A DNA stretch of 64,000 bases from Mumia sp050632745 (GTDB lineage Bacteria; Actinomycetota; Actinomycetes; Propionibacteriales; Nocardioidaceae). A program made the position numbers and the translations under genes. The notes under the pieces are model-generated. The model did no database searches. It was not told the origin of the DNA and saw nothing but the letters and a program-made list of their open reading frames with translations. Positions within the stretch are counted from its first letter, which is position 1. Every line of letters begins with the position of its first letter. The stretch lies in the NCBI RefSeq assembly GCF_050632745.1, contig NZ_JBODSD010000002.1, positions 1,116,001-1,180,000 on the forward strand, read 5' to 3'. Shown here piece after piece: positions 22,971-32,046 of the stretch.

Positions 22971-24299
22971 ATGAACGATGAGTCCCGTCCGTCAGACCCC
23001 ATGGGTCCGGCTCCGCAGTCGGCGCCGCAGCCCACTCCCACCTACGCGGCGCCGAGCAGCACGGGATATCCCGCCGGCTCGGCGTACACGCACCGCTACG
23101 GCTCGGCCGCCGGCACCGCCCAGGACAGCCCGAGCGAGCACACCCAGGCCTACCCCTTCGGCTTCACGCCGCAGTCGGTCACGCCGCCGCAGAAGAAGCG
23201 CCGGGGCGGCGGGTTCGCCGCCGCCGTCGTGACCGGTGCGCTCGTGGCCGGCCTGGTCGGCGGCGTCGGCGGTGCCGCCGGCTACAACGCGCTGAACGAC
23301 GACAGCACCCCGACCAGCACGCAGTCGTCGCTCGACCCTGCGTCGAACGCCTCGACCAGCAGCCTCCCCGAGGGCCAGATCGAGAAGGTCGCCCAGACCG
23401 TCCTCCCCTCGACCGTGCAGCTCAACGTCAAGGGTTCGCAGGCCAGCGGCAGCGGCACCGGCATCATCATCAGCAGCGACGGCGAGATCCTCACCAACAA
23501 CCACGTGGTCGAGGCGGCAGCCGACGGCGGCGAGATCACGGTCTCGTTCAGCGACGGCTCGATCGCGCGTGCCTCGATCGTCGGTCGCGACCCGGTGACC
23601 GACCTCGCGGTCGTCAAGGCCGAGGGCAAGAGCGGCCTCAAGCCCGCCACGCTCGGCAGCTCGGCGGACCTGCGGGTCGGCCAGGAGGTCATCGCGATCG
23701 GCTCGCCGTACGGGCTGGAGAGCACCGTGACCTCCGGCATCATCTCGGCGCTCAACCGCCCGGTCCAGGCCGGCGAGTCGGCCGAGACGAGCAACGTCTT
23801 CCCGGCGATCCAGACCGACGCCGCGATCAACCCGGGCAACTCCGGCGGGCCGCTCGTCGACGCCAACGGCGCCGTGATCGGCATCAACAGCGCGATCCGC
23901 ACCAGCGGCGGCAGCGAGTCGGGGTCGATCGGCCTCGGGTTCGCGATCCCGGTCGACCTCGCCAAGAACGTCGCCTCGCAGCTGGTCGACGGCAAGACGG
24001 TCGAGCACGCCCGCATCGGCGTGACCGTCGCCGACGCGGTCGAGTCGGACGGGATGACCACCATCGGCGCCGAGGTCAAGTCGGTCACCGACGGCAGCGC
24101 CGCCGGCAAGGCGGGTCTCGAGGCCGGCGACGTGATCGTCCGCATCGACGACCAGGCGATCGCGTCCTCCGACGCGCTGGTCGCCACCATCCGCGGCTAC
24201 CAGCCCGGTGACAAGGTCAAGCTGACCTACACCCGCGGTGGCGAGCAGAAGACGACCGACGTCACGCTCGACTCCGACGGCGGTTCGCTGGGTTCCTGA
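22971..24299 (+). CDS. pepD: Trypsin-like PDZ serine protease, HtrA/PepD family
   Basis: A 442-residue membrane-anchored protease. A Pro/Ser/Gln-rich cytoplasmic tail (1-73) is followed by KKRR and one TM helix (about 79-104). The protease domain has the triad His178 (TNNHVV), Asp211 (VTDLAV) and Ser291 (GNSGGP); a single PDZ domain closes the protein (about 345-440, ending ...VTLDSDGG). It acts outside the membrane on damaged envelope proteins and, in mycobacteria, feeds back on MprAB and SigE. ATG 22971 is favoured (CATGCT 7 bases upstream) over ATG 22959. Confidence 0.88.
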   Translation: MNDESRPSDPMGPAPQSAPQPTPTYAAPSSTGYPAGSAYTHRYGSAAGTAQDSPSEHTQAYPFGFTPQSVTPPQKKRRGGGFAAAVVTGALVAGLVGGVGGAAGYNALNDDSTPTSTQSSLDPASNASTSSLPEGQIEKVAQTVLPSTVQLNVKGSQASGSGTGIIISSDGEILTNNHVVEAAADGGEITVSFSDGSIARASIVGRDPVTDLAVVKAEGKSGLKPATLGSSADLRVGQEVIAIGSPYGLESTVTSGIISALNRPVQAGESAETSNVFPAIQTDAAINPGNSGGPLVDANGAVIGINSAIRTSGGSESGSIGLGFAIPVDLAKNVASQLVDGKTVEHARIGVTVADAVESDGMTTIGAEVKSVTDGSAAGKAGLEAGDVIVRIDDQAIASSDALVATIRGYQPGDKVKLTYTRGGEQKTTDVTLDSDGGSLGS

Positions 24300-24320
24300 C
24301 CCAGACCCTCCCCCGGCCGA

Positions 24321-24352
24321 GGGCCGTACGCGCGACACCGCGCGTACGGCCC
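24321..24352 (+). terminator. Strong hairpin terminator after pepD
   Basis: Perfect 14-bp arms GGGCCGTACGCGCG / CGCGCGTACGGCCC with the loop ACAC, 22 bases after the protease stop, followed by CCTTCC. Confidence 0.85.
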
Positions 24353-24383
24353 CCTTCCATGTCCACGGGGGCGCTCCGCGCGG

Positions 24384-24389
24384 CACACT
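24384..24389 (+). promoter_or_regulatory. -10 box CACACT (leaderless)
   Basis: CACACT with a 6-base gap to the GTG at 24396. The GNAT gene at 46816 has the same hexamer and a near-identical spacer. Confidence 0.4.
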
Positions 24390-24395
24390 GTGTCC

Positions 24396-25358
24396 GTGCG
24401 CACCGTCCTGCGGGTCCTCGGCCGGCTCGTCCCGGTCGGGCTCGCCGTGGCTCTGGCGGCACGGTGGCTCGACGTCGCCGCACGCGGGACGGTCCCGGTC
24501 GTGCAGGCCCTCGCGCCCCTGTGGGTCGCGCTGACCGCCGTCGCGCTGGTCGTGGTCCTGCTGGCGCGACGGTGGCGCGTGCTGGCCTGGTACGTCCCCG
24601 CGGTGGCGCTGGCGGCGTACGTCGCGGCGGTGGACCTGACGGCCTCCGGGGGCGCCGCGCAGGCCGACACCCCGGGGCGGGAGCTCGTCGTGGCCTCGCT
24701 CAACGCCGACTACGGCGGGGCCGACCCGGACGCGGTCGTCCGCGTCGCGCGGGACCGCCGCGTGGACGTCCTCGTGCTGCTCGAGGTGAACGCGGACTAC
24801 CTCGCGCGCCTGGACGAGGCCGGCATGGTGGAGGTCCTCCCGTACCGGTCGCACGCCGCGCGTGACAACCCGGTCACCGGCTCGATGATCCTCACCGGCC
24901 ACCCGATCGTCCCGGTCGTCGAGCCGCCCGAGCCCGGGGCGTACGCGTTCGAGCAGCCTGCCGCCGACATCTCCCTCGCCGGCCGCACCGTGCGCGTGCG
25001 CGCGGCCCACCCGTGGCCTCCCGTCCTGGGCGGCGCCTCCGCCTGGCGTGGTCAGCTCGACGACCTCCGGGTGTGGGCGCGGGCCCAGCCGCCGGAGGTC
25101 CCGCTGGTGCTCGCCGGCGACTTCAACGCGTCGACGGCGCACCCGGTGTTCCGGCGGCTGACCGACGACCTCGTCGACGCGGTGGACGCGGCCGGGCCGA
25201 GGCTCGCCCCGACGTGGCCGCGGGGGCGTCTCGTCGTGCCGCCGTTCGTCGCGCTCGACCACGTGCTCAGCCGCGGGGCGCCCCCGCGCGACGCCGGGAC
25301 GTTCGTCGTCGACGGCACCGACCACGCCGGGGTCTGGGCACGGCTGCGAGTGCCGTGA
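24396..25358 (+). CDS. Endonuclease/exonuclease/phosphatase (EEP) family membrane protein
   Basis: A 320-residue protein. Three hydrophobic helices (about residues 7-25, 35-55 and 62-80) anchor an EEP domain (about 92-320) outside or inside the membrane. Domain motifs are VASLNADYGG (about 96-105), LLLEVNADYL (about 129-138), GDFNAS (about 239-244) and the closing LDHVLSR and DHAGVWARL with the catalytic His. The VanJ-like group of membrane EEP proteins in actinomycetes has this layout and is implicated in lipid-phosphate or glycopeptide-resistance functions; the substrate here is unknown. GTG 24390 is an alternative start. Confidence 0.8.
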   Translation: MRTVLRVLGRLVPVGLAVALAARWLDVAARGTVPVVQALAPLWVALTAVALVVVLLARRWRVLAWYVPAVALAAYVAAVDLTASGGAAQADTPGRELVVASLNADYGGADPDAVVRVARDRRVDVLVLLEVNADYLARLDEAGMVEVLPYRSHAARDNPVTGSMILTGHPIVPVVEPPEPGAYAFEQPAADISLAGRTVRVRAAHPWPPVLGGASAWRGQLDDLRVWARAQPPEVPLVLAGDFNASTAHPVFRRLTDDLVDAVDAAGPRLAPTWPRGRLVVPPFVALDHVLSRGAPPRDAGTFVVDGTDHAGVWARLRVP

Positions 25359-25364
25359 CGCGGC

Positions 25365-27275
25365 TCAGGCGAGCAGCTCCTCGACGAGCTCGCCGATGAC
25401 GCGGTCGCCGTGCTGGGTCAGGATCGACTCCGCGTGGAACTGGATGCCGCGGAAACCCGGTCCCGAGACCGTGTGGACGTCCCCCGTCTCCGCGTCGACC
25501 TCCACGCTCACCCGCGACGGCAGCCCCGACGCCGGCTCCCGCGCGACGAAGGTGTTGTAGAACCCGACGGTCTCCGTGCGGCCACGCAGCGGCAGGGCGG
25601 ACTGGGTGCCCTGGAACACGATGTCCTTGTACGCGAGGTCGAGCCCGAGCGCGCCGCACAGCACCTGGTGGCCCAGGCAGACGGCGAGGAACGGACGGTC
25701 CGCGGCGAGCAGGTCGTCGACGGCCCGGCGCACGGTCGCGATCTTGGCGTCCTCGAGGTCTCGCGGGTCGCCCGGACCGGGCCCGACGACGACGAGGTCG
25801 AAGCCCTCGAACGTCGCGAGCCCCGCGTAGTCCTCGTGCCGCACGACGTCGGTGCTGATCCCGAGCACGCCCAGCACGTGGGAGAGCATGTTGACGAAGT
25901 CGTCCTCGTTGTCGAGGACCACCGCGCGCTTGCCGGCCAGCGCGTCCACGGGGACGGCCCCCGACTGGTCCGACAGCCAGAACTGGCTGAGCCGCTGATT
26001 GCGGGACCCGAGCGCGATCAGCACCTCGTCGTCGTGCGCGAACGCGTCGAACCCCTCGGTCGGGGCGGGCGCCGCCGGGACGAGCCCGAAGGCGCTCAGC
26101 ACGCCCGCCGCCTTCGCGTGGGTCTCCGCCGTCTCGTAGTGCGGGTCGGAGTCGCGGACGAGCGTCGCCCCGGCGGTGACCTTGAGGTTGCCGTCGAGGT
26201 CGACGTCGGCCGTACGGATCAGGATCGGCGAGTCGGCGGTCGGACGTCCCTCGGCGTCGCGGCCGAGCAGCGCGGCGGCAGCGGCGTAGTAGCCGCGGCC
26301 CTGCGCCTCGTACTTCTTGATCAGCCGGCACGCGTTCTCGACCGGGCTCCCCGTCACCGTCGCCGCGAACATCGAGTCGCGCAGGACCTCGCGGACGTCG
26401 CGGTGGGTCCGCCCCGCGAGGAGGTACTCGGTGTGGACGAGGTGCGTCATCGGCTTGAGGTACGGCCCGAGCACCATGCCGCCCTCGCTGCAGATGTCGC
26501 ACATCATCTTCAGCTCCTCGTCGACGACCATGAAGAGCTCGTAGATCTCCTTCTCGTCGTCGAGGAAGCGCAGCAGCTCTCGCTTGCGGTCGGCCTGCGT
26601 GTCCAGGCCGCGGAGGCGGAACGTGCCGGAGATGGGGTTCATCCGCACCTGACCGGCGTCCACGCTCACGTGCCGCTCCGGGCTCGCCCCGATGAGGTAG
26701 CGCTCGCCGGTGAAGATGACGAACGTCCAGTGCGCGCCCCGCTCGCGCTCGAGCAGGCGGCGCAGCACGGTCAGCGCCCCGGTCGGGCCCCAGTCGGCCA
26801 GGCGCGCACGGTAGTGCCGGCCGATGACGAGGTTGGCCCCCTCGCCCTGACCGATCTCGGAGTCGATCACGGTCCGGACCATCTCCGCGTACGTCGCGTC
26901 GTCGGTCTCGAACCCGCCCTTGTCGGCCAGCGCCACCTCGCCGTCGGGCAGGGCGGCGAGCAGGTCGTCCAGGGCCACCTCGAGCGACGTCTCGGCCGCG
27001 ATCACCGACAGCGGTGTGCCGTCGTCGTGCGCCTCGAAGCCGCGCTCGCGCACCTGCCGGTACGGCACGAGGACGAGGGAGTCGAAGGTGGCCGGTGCAC
27101 CGGCCTGCGGCTCGGCCAGCGGCACCTCGAGCAGCGAGTCGACGTCGGTCCGCGTCCCGCCGAGCAGCACGACGCGGTCGGAGTCGCGGACGCGGATGAT
27201 CGCGTACGACGGGAGCGTCAGCAGGTGCTCGAGCGCTGCGGCGGCATCGGGCGCCGCGCCAGGAAGAAGGGGCAT
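25365..27275 (-). CDS. Fused TrpE/TrpG-like synthase (anthranilate synthase family, PhzE-like)
   Basis: A 636-residue fusion of a chorismate-utilising TrpE-like part (about 1-420) and a class I glutamine amidotransferase (about 440-636). The first part has MNPISGTFRLRG, the EGGMVLGPYLKPMTHLVHTEYLL segment and TGSPVENACRLIKKYE; these read more like PhzE than classical TrpE. The amidotransferase triad is Cys533 (AVCLGHQ), His614 and Glu616 (QFHAES). It should make anthranilate or 2-amino-2-deoxyisochorismate from chorismate and glutamine. A Trp leader peptide with two Trp codons precedes it, which argues for tryptophan supply. ATG 27275 has AAGGA 7 bases upstream. No other trp or phz gene is adjacent. 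Confidence 0.82.
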   Translation of the reverse strand: MPLLPGAAPDAAAALEHLLTLPSYAIIRVRDSDRVVLLGGTRTDVDSLLEVPLAEPQAGAPATFDSLVLVPYRQVRERGFEAHDDGTPLSVIAAETSLEVALDDLLAALPDGEVALADKGGFETDDATYAEMVRTVIDSEIGQGEGANLVIGRHYRARLADWGPTGALTVLRRLLERERGAHWTFVIFTGERYLIGASPERHVSVDAGQVRMNPISGTFRLRGLDTQADRKRELLRFLDDEKEIYELFMVVDEELKMMCDICSEGGMVLGPYLKPMTHLVHTEYLLAGRTHRDVREVLRDSMFAATVTGSPVENACRLIKKYEAQGRGYYAAAAALLGRDAEGRPTADSPILIRTADVDLDGNLKVTAGATLVRDSDPHYETAETHAKAAGVLSAFGLVPAAPAPTEGFDAFAHDDEVLIALGSRNQRLSQFWLSDQSGAVPVDALAGKRAVVLDNEDDFVNMLSHVLGVLGISTDVVRHEDYAGLATFEGFDLVVVGPGPGDPRDLEDAKIATVRRAVDDLLAADRPFLAVCLGHQVLCGALGLDLAYKDIVFQGTQSALPLRGRTETVGFYNTFVAREPASGLPSRVSVEVDAETGDVHTVSGPGFRGIQFHAESILTQHGDRVIGELVEELLA

Positions 27276-27286
27276 CGTCGGTCCTT

Positions 27287-27372
27287 GGGGTTCGTCGGCC
27301 GACGGGCTCACCAGACGCGGCCGAGGAGGCGGGTCTGGGATCTGCACGAGACGCCACCTAGAGGTGGCGCCA
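27287..27372 (-). promoter_or_regulatory. Trp attenuator region
   Basis: Downstream of the leader Trp codons the RNA can fold CGCCACCT-CT-AGGTGGCG across the leader stop, or pair GGTGGCGTCT with AGACCCGCC, or form CCAGAC...GTCTGG further on. Such exclusive pairings are what a ribosome-controlled attenuator needs. Energies were not computed. Confidence 0.6.
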
Positions 27373-27399
27373 CCAACCGAGCGTGGTCCGTGCGGTCAT
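27358..27399 (-). CDS. Trp leader peptide (13 aa, tandem Trp codons)
   Basis: A 13-codon ORF, MTARTTLGWWRHL, starts at 27399 and ends in TAG. The two adjacent TGG codons at positions 9-10, the stop lying inside a hairpin and the position 82 bases before a chorismate/glutamine synthase gene match the layout of actinobacterial trp leaders, where ribosome stalling at Trp codons relieves attenuation. TACGCT stands 7 bases upstream of the ATG and no Shine-Dalgarno motif is present, so the leader itself appears to be translated from a leaderless transcript. Confidence 0.8.
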   Translation of the reverse strand: MTARTTLGWWRHL

Positions 27400-27406
27400 G
27401 GGCGAG

Positions 27407-27412
27407 AGCGTA
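27407..27412 (-). promoter_or_regulatory. -10 box TACGCT of the Trp leader transcript
   Basis: TACGCT with a 7-base gap to the leader ATG at 27399. Confidence 0.6.
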
Positions 27413-27442
27413 GCGCACCCGTGGCCGCGCCCGGCGCGCGTC

Positions 27443-28027
27443 TCATCCCCGGACGAACGGAGGACGGGCCGGAAGCGGGAGCCGCAGGTCGGTCAACGGG
27501 GCCAGGCCGACGAGCACCAGGGCCGCCGCGAACGGGGTGAGATCCAGGTCGATCGTGGCGACCACCGCTGCGGCGACGACCACGACCGGGCTCCAGCCGG
27601 GCAGCGCGCGCCGCTCCACGAGCAGCACGAGCAGGCTCACGACCGCCACCACCAGGAGCAGCAGCCCGAGCTGGAGCACCGCACCCGACGCCGGTGTCAC
27701 GGAGGCGACCGAGGGATAGAGCTCGCCGAGCACCACCCATGAGGTGGCCGCGGCGCCGCCTGTCCCGGCGGCGATGAGGGCAGCGACGGCGGCGGGCGAG
27801 CGGCGCCGGTCCACGACTCGCCCCAGCCCGACGACGAGCACCCCCAGCAGGAGGAACGCGAAGAGCAGCATCGCGTGGCCGAGGTCCCACGCGGCACCCC
27901 CGCCGTACGAACCGTCGACGCGGTCGGCGACGCGGAGCAGGCCGGCGAGGAGGAGAAGCAGCGGTGCCACGATCGCCGGTCCGACGACCAGCGGCTGGCG
28001 CGGTCCGGGTGCCACGAACGAAGTCAT
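27443..28027 (-). CDS. Multi-pass membrane protein, function unknown
   Basis: A 194-residue hydrophobic protein with five or six likely transmembrane segments (about residues 12-32, 47-70, 80-100, 112-137 and 148-185). It has few charged residues apart from short loops such as GRVVDRRRSP, and no recognised domain. ATG 28027 is preferred to the more upstream start because GGAGG lies before it and the shorter protein begins just ahead of the first helix. It is on the same strand as the Trp-type synthase gene, 43 bases upstream of the leader ORF. Confidence 0.65.
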   Translation of the reverse strand: MTSFVAPGPRQPLVVGPAIVAPLLLLLAGLLRVADRVDGSYGGGAAWDLGHAMLLFAFLLLGVLVVGLGRVVDRRRSPAAVAALIAAGTGGAAATSWVVLGELYPSVASVTPASGAVLQLGLLLLVVAVVSLLVLLVERRALPGWSPVVVVAAAVVATIDLDLTPFAAALVLVGLAPLTDLRLPLPARPPFVRG

Positions 28028-28079
28028 GGCCCCACACTCCTCCGGGCGCACCGGCCGTGCCCATCGGTGAGTCCACGGA

Positions 28080-28096
28080 GACGACCCCGGGTCGTC
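28080..28096 (-). terminator. Possible hairpin after the metallophosphoesterase gene
   Basis: GACGACC-CGG-GGTCGTC on the minus strand, 11 bases past the stop at 28107. Short stem, weak evidence. Confidence 0.35.
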
Positions 28097-28106
28097 CCCT
28101 GGGGCG

Positions 28107-29780
28107 TCACCGCGTCGGCTCGGACGTGGCCGCGGTCGTCGGCTCCGTCGTCGGCGACGTGGGCGACGTCGGCGTCGTGGGCTCCGACGCGACGTCGATC
28201 GGCACGAAGGCCTCGACGCCGATGCTGCCGTCGGGGTTGAAGTTCACCGGCTGCAGCCCGACCGGGCGGCCGTCGCGGTAGGTGATGAGGGTCGTCTGCG
28301 CTTGCCGGCGGAGCTTGCTGCCCAGCGCGAACGCGAACGCCGCCCCGCCCGTGCTCGCGTTCGTGAACGTCACCGTCCGCCGTCCGTCCTCCGCCGTGAC
28401 GACCGTCGGACCGCGCTGCACGTGCAGGTGGCCGGAGAGCACGAGATCGACGCAGCCCGCTCCGGCGACCTGCTCGCCCGTCGTCGGGCTGTGGACGACG
28501 ACCGTGCTCACGTCACCGTCCTCGCACGCGGTGTCGGTCAGCTCCTCGCCCTGCTTCTTGATCGACGTCGACCCCTGGCTCCATCCCGCTGTCAGGCCGG
28601 AGCTGCGCGGGTCGCTGTAGCCGAGGAACCGGATGCCCTCGACGTCGACCGGTTTCCCGTCGAGGACGGTGAAGCCTTCCTTCTTCATCTGCTCGGCGAC
28701 GAAGTCGCCCTCGTCGTGGTTCCCGGCGACGGCGACGACGGGCATGTCGCCGAACTGCTGGGCGAGCGACCGGATGCTGAACCCTTCCCACGAGCCGCCC
28801 GTCGAGGTGTCGTCGCCGGCGTCGATGAGCAGCGACGCGTCGACCTCGTCGGCGACCGCGCGGACGACCTTGTCCATGCCGATGTTGTCGTGGCGGTCGG
28901 CGACCAGCACGGCGACGATCTCGCCGTCCTCGGGCTGGCGGAGCTGGTCGGCGACCTCGGGGACCCGGTCCGCCATCGCGCCGTAGAACTTCACCGAGGT
29001 GTCGTACGTCGTGATGGCCGACTCGACGATGGCCTGGCTGGCGTCGGTCGCGGACCCGGAGGAGATCTGGACGTCGTCGAGGTCGAGGTCGTCCGGGATC
29101 TCGGGATAGACCTCCTCGAGCGGGCGCCAGCGTGCCTCGTCGACGGCCTCCTCGGCCGGCTCGGGCCAGGTCAGCAGGATCAGCGCGAGGACGGCCACCA
29201 GACCGAACGCGGTCATCGACCGGAGGGGGCCGTGCGGGATGGTGCGGTGGCGTACGGCGCTGCGGACCCGAGCCGCGACCTCCTGGCGACGGCGCCGCCC
29301 GACCAGCATCCAGCCGGCCACCAGCATCAGGACCACGGCGAGACCGGCACCGAGCCCGCGCAGCACCGACGCGATCGCGATGTCGCGGACGACCGCCGTG
29401 ATCTGGTCGATCTCCGCCTGCGGCTGGGACGCGATCACGGCGTCGCGGGCGACGACCTCGTCCAGGCTGTCGGCCTCGGTGTCACCGATGTCGATCGTCA
29501 CGCCGACCGACAGCGGAGTGTCGACGGGCATCCGGATGCGCGGCAGGACCGACCCGAAGTCGAGCGTGGCGTGCCCGTCGAAGGTCGGCGTGACGATCGC
29601 GGTGTGCGCTCCGACCACGGCGGTCCGGTGCGAGTTCGTGAACGTCACCAGCGCGACCGTGCCGGAGACGACGAGGCCGACGACCACGAGCAGGAGGACG
29701 GGCAGCCAGCCGCGCCGACGGCGGCGCGCGGTCTCGGTCGGGCGGTCGGCGGTCGCGGGGGTCTCGACGTTCGCAGGCAT
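28107..29780 (-). CDS. Membrane-anchored metallophosphoesterase
   Basis: A 557-residue protein. TM1 (about residues 25-47) and a second pair of hydrophobic helices (about 142-165 and 196-212) frame an N-terminal extracytoplasmic region; a calcineurin-like phosphoesterase domain occupies about 290-500, with LLIDAGDDTSTG, VAGNHDEGDF and SGHLHVQRG as metal-binding motifs. The first motif (AD-RHDN, near 303) is a variant of the usual D-x-H. The C-terminus is a Pro/Thr-rich tail. Substrate unknown; the domain should lie outside the cell. CAGACT, 7 bases before the ATG at 29780, supports this start. Confidence 0.82.
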   Translation of the reverse strand: MPANVETPATADRPTETARRRRRGWLPVLLLVVVGLVVSGTVALVTFTNSHRTAVVGAHTAIVTPTFDGHATLDFGSVLPRIRMPVDTPLSVGVTIDIGDTEADSLDEVVARDAVIASQPQAEIDQITAVVRDIAIASVLRGLGAGLAVVLMLVAGWMLVGRRRRQEVAARVRSAVRHRTIPHGPLRSMTAFGLVAVLALILLTWPEPAEEAVDEARWRPLEEVYPEIPDDLDLDDVQISSGSATDASQAIVESAITTYDTSVKFYGAMADRVPEVADQLRQPEDGEIVAVLVADRHDNIGMDKVVRAVADEVDASLLIDAGDDTSTGGSWEGFSIRSLAQQFGDMPVVAVAGNHDEGDFVAEQMKKEGFTVLDGKPVDVEGIRFLGYSDPRSSGLTAGWSQGSTSIKKQGEELTDTACEDGDVSTVVVHSPTTGEQVAGAGCVDLVLSGHLHVQRGPTVVTAEDGRRTVTFTNASTGGAAFAFALGSKLRRQAQTTLITYRDGRPVGLQPVNFNPDGSIGVEAFVPIDVASEPTTPTSPTSPTTEPTTAATSEPTR

Positions 29781-29787
29781 CGCGTTC

Positions 29788-29793
29788 AGTCTG
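29788..29793 (-). promoter_or_regulatory. -10 box CAGACT (leaderless)
   Basis: CAGACT with a 7-base gap to the metallophosphoesterase ATG at 29780. Confidence 0.45.
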
Positions 29794-29955
29794 TCGCACC
29801 GGTGGGTGGCGCGGGGGTGGCCGTGTCGTGATCTTCGGTACGGCGCACCGCGGCGCGGCGGATCTCGGACACCCGTGCAACTTGGACTGGCGCCCAAGAT
29901 GTGACGCACCTAACATTCGTGAAGCGCAGTTGCACACCGAGTGAGGGGCGGACAC

Positions 29956-32040
29956 ATGCGGAGCAGCGAAGACCGACGGCCACGTCGGGCGAGACGGATG
30001 GCAGGGACGGCCGTCGGGGCAGCGTTCGCGCTGGCCCTCGGTCTGGTCGGGACGTCGGCGTCGGCGCAGGGCGGCTGGTGGGAGCCCACCGACCCGCCGG
30101 CGGTCGAGTCCGAGGTCAACGTGACGGGCGAGCCGTTCCGCGGGACCGCCGCGAACGGCGACGTGCGCGGCTACGTCGACGCGCACACCCACATGTTCTC
30201 CGACGAGGGCTTCGGCGGGCACGCGGTCTGCGGCGCGACGTTCAGCGAGCAGGGCATCGCCGACGCGCTGAAGGACTGCGACGGCCACGGCGTCTCGTTG
30301 CTGGAGAACCTCACCAACTCCGCCAAGGGCGCCGGTCCGCTCGACAGCCACGACACCACGGGATGGCCGACGTTCCCGGAGTGGCCGTCGTACTCGTCCT
30401 TCACGCACCAGCAGATGTACTACAAGTGGGTCGAGCGGGCGTGGCGCGGCGGCCAGCGCATCATGGTCAACGACCTCGTCTCCAACACCGGGCTCTGCAC
30501 GATCCTCGGCGTGGTGGCCGGACCGAACGAAGCGCCGTGCGACGACATGGACGCGGTACGCCGCGAGGCCCGCAAGACGTACGCGCTCCAGGACTACGTC
30601 GACCGCCAGTACGGCGGCGCGGGCAAGGGCTGGTTCCGCGTCGTCACCACGCCGCAGCAGGCGCGCAGCGTCGTCGAGCAGGGCAAGCTCGCCGTCGTGC
30701 TCGGCGTGGAGGTGTCCGAGCCGTTCGGGTGCAAGCAGGTGCTCGGCGTCGCCCAGTGCGACAAGGGCGACATCGACCGCGGGCTCGACGAGCTCAAGAG
30801 CCTCGGCGTCAGCAGCATGTTCCTCTGCCACAAGTTCGACAACGCGCTGTGCGGCGTGCGCTACGACGAGGGCACGACGGGCCTCATCGTCAACGTCGGC
30901 CAGTTCCTCACCACGGGCACCTGGTGGAACCCGCAGCCCTGCAAGCCGGGGCAGACACCGGACAACACGGTGATCGGCGGCGTGATCCCGAAGGAGCTCT
31001 CGATCATCCCCGGGCTGCCTGCCATGCTGCCGGTGTACCCGACGGGCCCGCACTGCAACCCTCGCGGGCTGAGCGACCTCGGCGAGTACGCGCTCAAGGG
31101 CATGATGCAGCGCAACATGATGGTCGAGCTCGACCACATGAGCGCGAAGTCCGCGGACCGGGCCTTCGAGGTCATGGAGGCAGCCGGCTACCCGGGCGCG
31201 CTGTCGAGCCACAGCTGGCTGGCCGGCACGTCCACCGAGCGGCTCTACCAGCTCGGCGGCTTCGCGACCCAGTACGGCCACTCGGTCGGGGAGTACGTCG
31301 CCGACTGGCAGGCGACGCGCGCGCTGCGCCAGAAGTACGGCGTCGGCTACGGCTACGGGACGGACATGAACGGCTTCGGCGGGACGCCCGCACCGCCGAC
31401 GAACGACAGCCAGAAGATCACGTACCCGTTCACCTCCGTCGACGGCGGCGCGGTGCTCGAGCGGCAGCGTACGGGTCAGCGCGTGTGGGACTACAACACC
31501 GACGGCGTCGCGCACTACGGCATGGTCCCCGACTGGATCGAGAGTCTTCGCCGCACGGCGGGGTCGGCGATCACCGACGACCTGATGGCCGGGGCACAGT
31601 CGTACCTCGACACGTGGGCCGCCAGCGCGTCGTGGGCACCGGGTCTCAATCTCGCCCGAGGCGCGACGGCGACGGCGAGCTCGACCGAGTGGACGCTGCT
31701 CGGCACGCTCAAGCCGCCGCGCGCGGTCGACGGCTCCCTCTCGACGCGCTGGGCGAGCCGGTGGGGCCACGACGACGAGTGGTTCCAGGTCGACCTCGCG
31801 ACGGCGCGGCAGGTCTCGCGGGTGACGATCGACTGGGAGGACGCGTACGCGTCGCGCTACCGGGTCCAGACCTCGCTCGACGGCACGACGTGGACCACTG
31901 CGGCGACCGTCGAGGCGTCCAACGGCGGGTCGGACACGGTGCGGGTGCCGACGACCTCGGCCCGCTACGTGCGGGTGCAGGGGGTCGCGCGCGCGACGCA
32001 GTACGGGATCTCGATCCGCGAGCTCGGCATCTTCAGCTGA
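29956..32040 (+). CDS. Secreted metal-dependent hydrolase with C-terminal F5/8 type C (discoidin) domain
   Basis: A 694-residue exported protein. The signal peptide (about 1-40, ending TSASAQ) is long and Arg-rich (RRPRRARR), but no clear RRxFLK Tat motif is seen. The amidohydrolase-like TIM-barrel part (about 55-530) has DAHTHMF (metal-binding HxH), VMVELDHMS, LSSHSWLAG and YGTDMNGFGG, resembling the membrane-dipeptidase branch. The last 140 residues form an F5/8 C/CBM32-like fold (NLARGATATASS ... VDGSLSTRWASRWG ... WFQVDLATARQVSRVTIDW), which usually binds carbohydrates. It probably acts on an extracellular polymer or peptide. ATG 29956 has GAGGGG upstream; TAACAT near 29912 may be its -10 box. 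Confidence 0.8.
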   Translation: MRSSEDRRPRRARRMAGTAVGAAFALALGLVGTSASAQGGWWEPTDPPAVESEVNVTGEPFRGTAANGDVRGYVDAHTHMFSDEGFGGHAVCGATFSEQGIADALKDCDGHGVSLLENLTNSAKGAGPLDSHDTTGWPTFPEWPSYSSFTHQQMYYKWVERAWRGGQRIMVNDLVSNTGLCTILGVVAGPNEAPCDDMDAVRREARKTYALQDYVDRQYGGAGKGWFRVVTTPQQARSVVEQGKLAVVLGVEVSEPFGCKQVLGVAQCDKGDIDRGLDELKSLGVSSMFLCHKFDNALCGVRYDEGTTGLIVNVGQFLTTGTWWNPQPCKPGQTPDNTVIGGVIPKELSIIPGLPAMLPVYPTGPHCNPRGLSDLGEYALKGMMQRNMMVELDHMSAKSADRAFEVMEAAGYPGALSSHSWLAGTSTERLYQLGGFATQYGHSVGEYVADWQATRALRQKYGVGYGYGTDMNGFGGTPAPPTNDSQKITYPFTSVDGGAVLERQRTGQRVWDYNTDGVAHYGMVPDWIESLRRTAGSAITDDLMAGAQSYLDTWAASASWAPGLNLARGATATASSTEWTLLGTLKPPRAVDGSLSTRWASRWGHDDEWFQVDLATARQVSRVTIDWEDAYASRYRVQTSLDGTTWTTAATVEASNGGSDTVRVPTTSARYVRVQGVARATQYGISIRELGIFS

Positions 32041-32046
32041 CGAGCC

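Noticed and set aside
25365..27275. Phenazine biosynthesis (phzE) assignment
   Set aside because: No phzA-G gene is near, and a Trp leader peptide precedes the gene. PhzE-like sequence alone does not show phenazine production.
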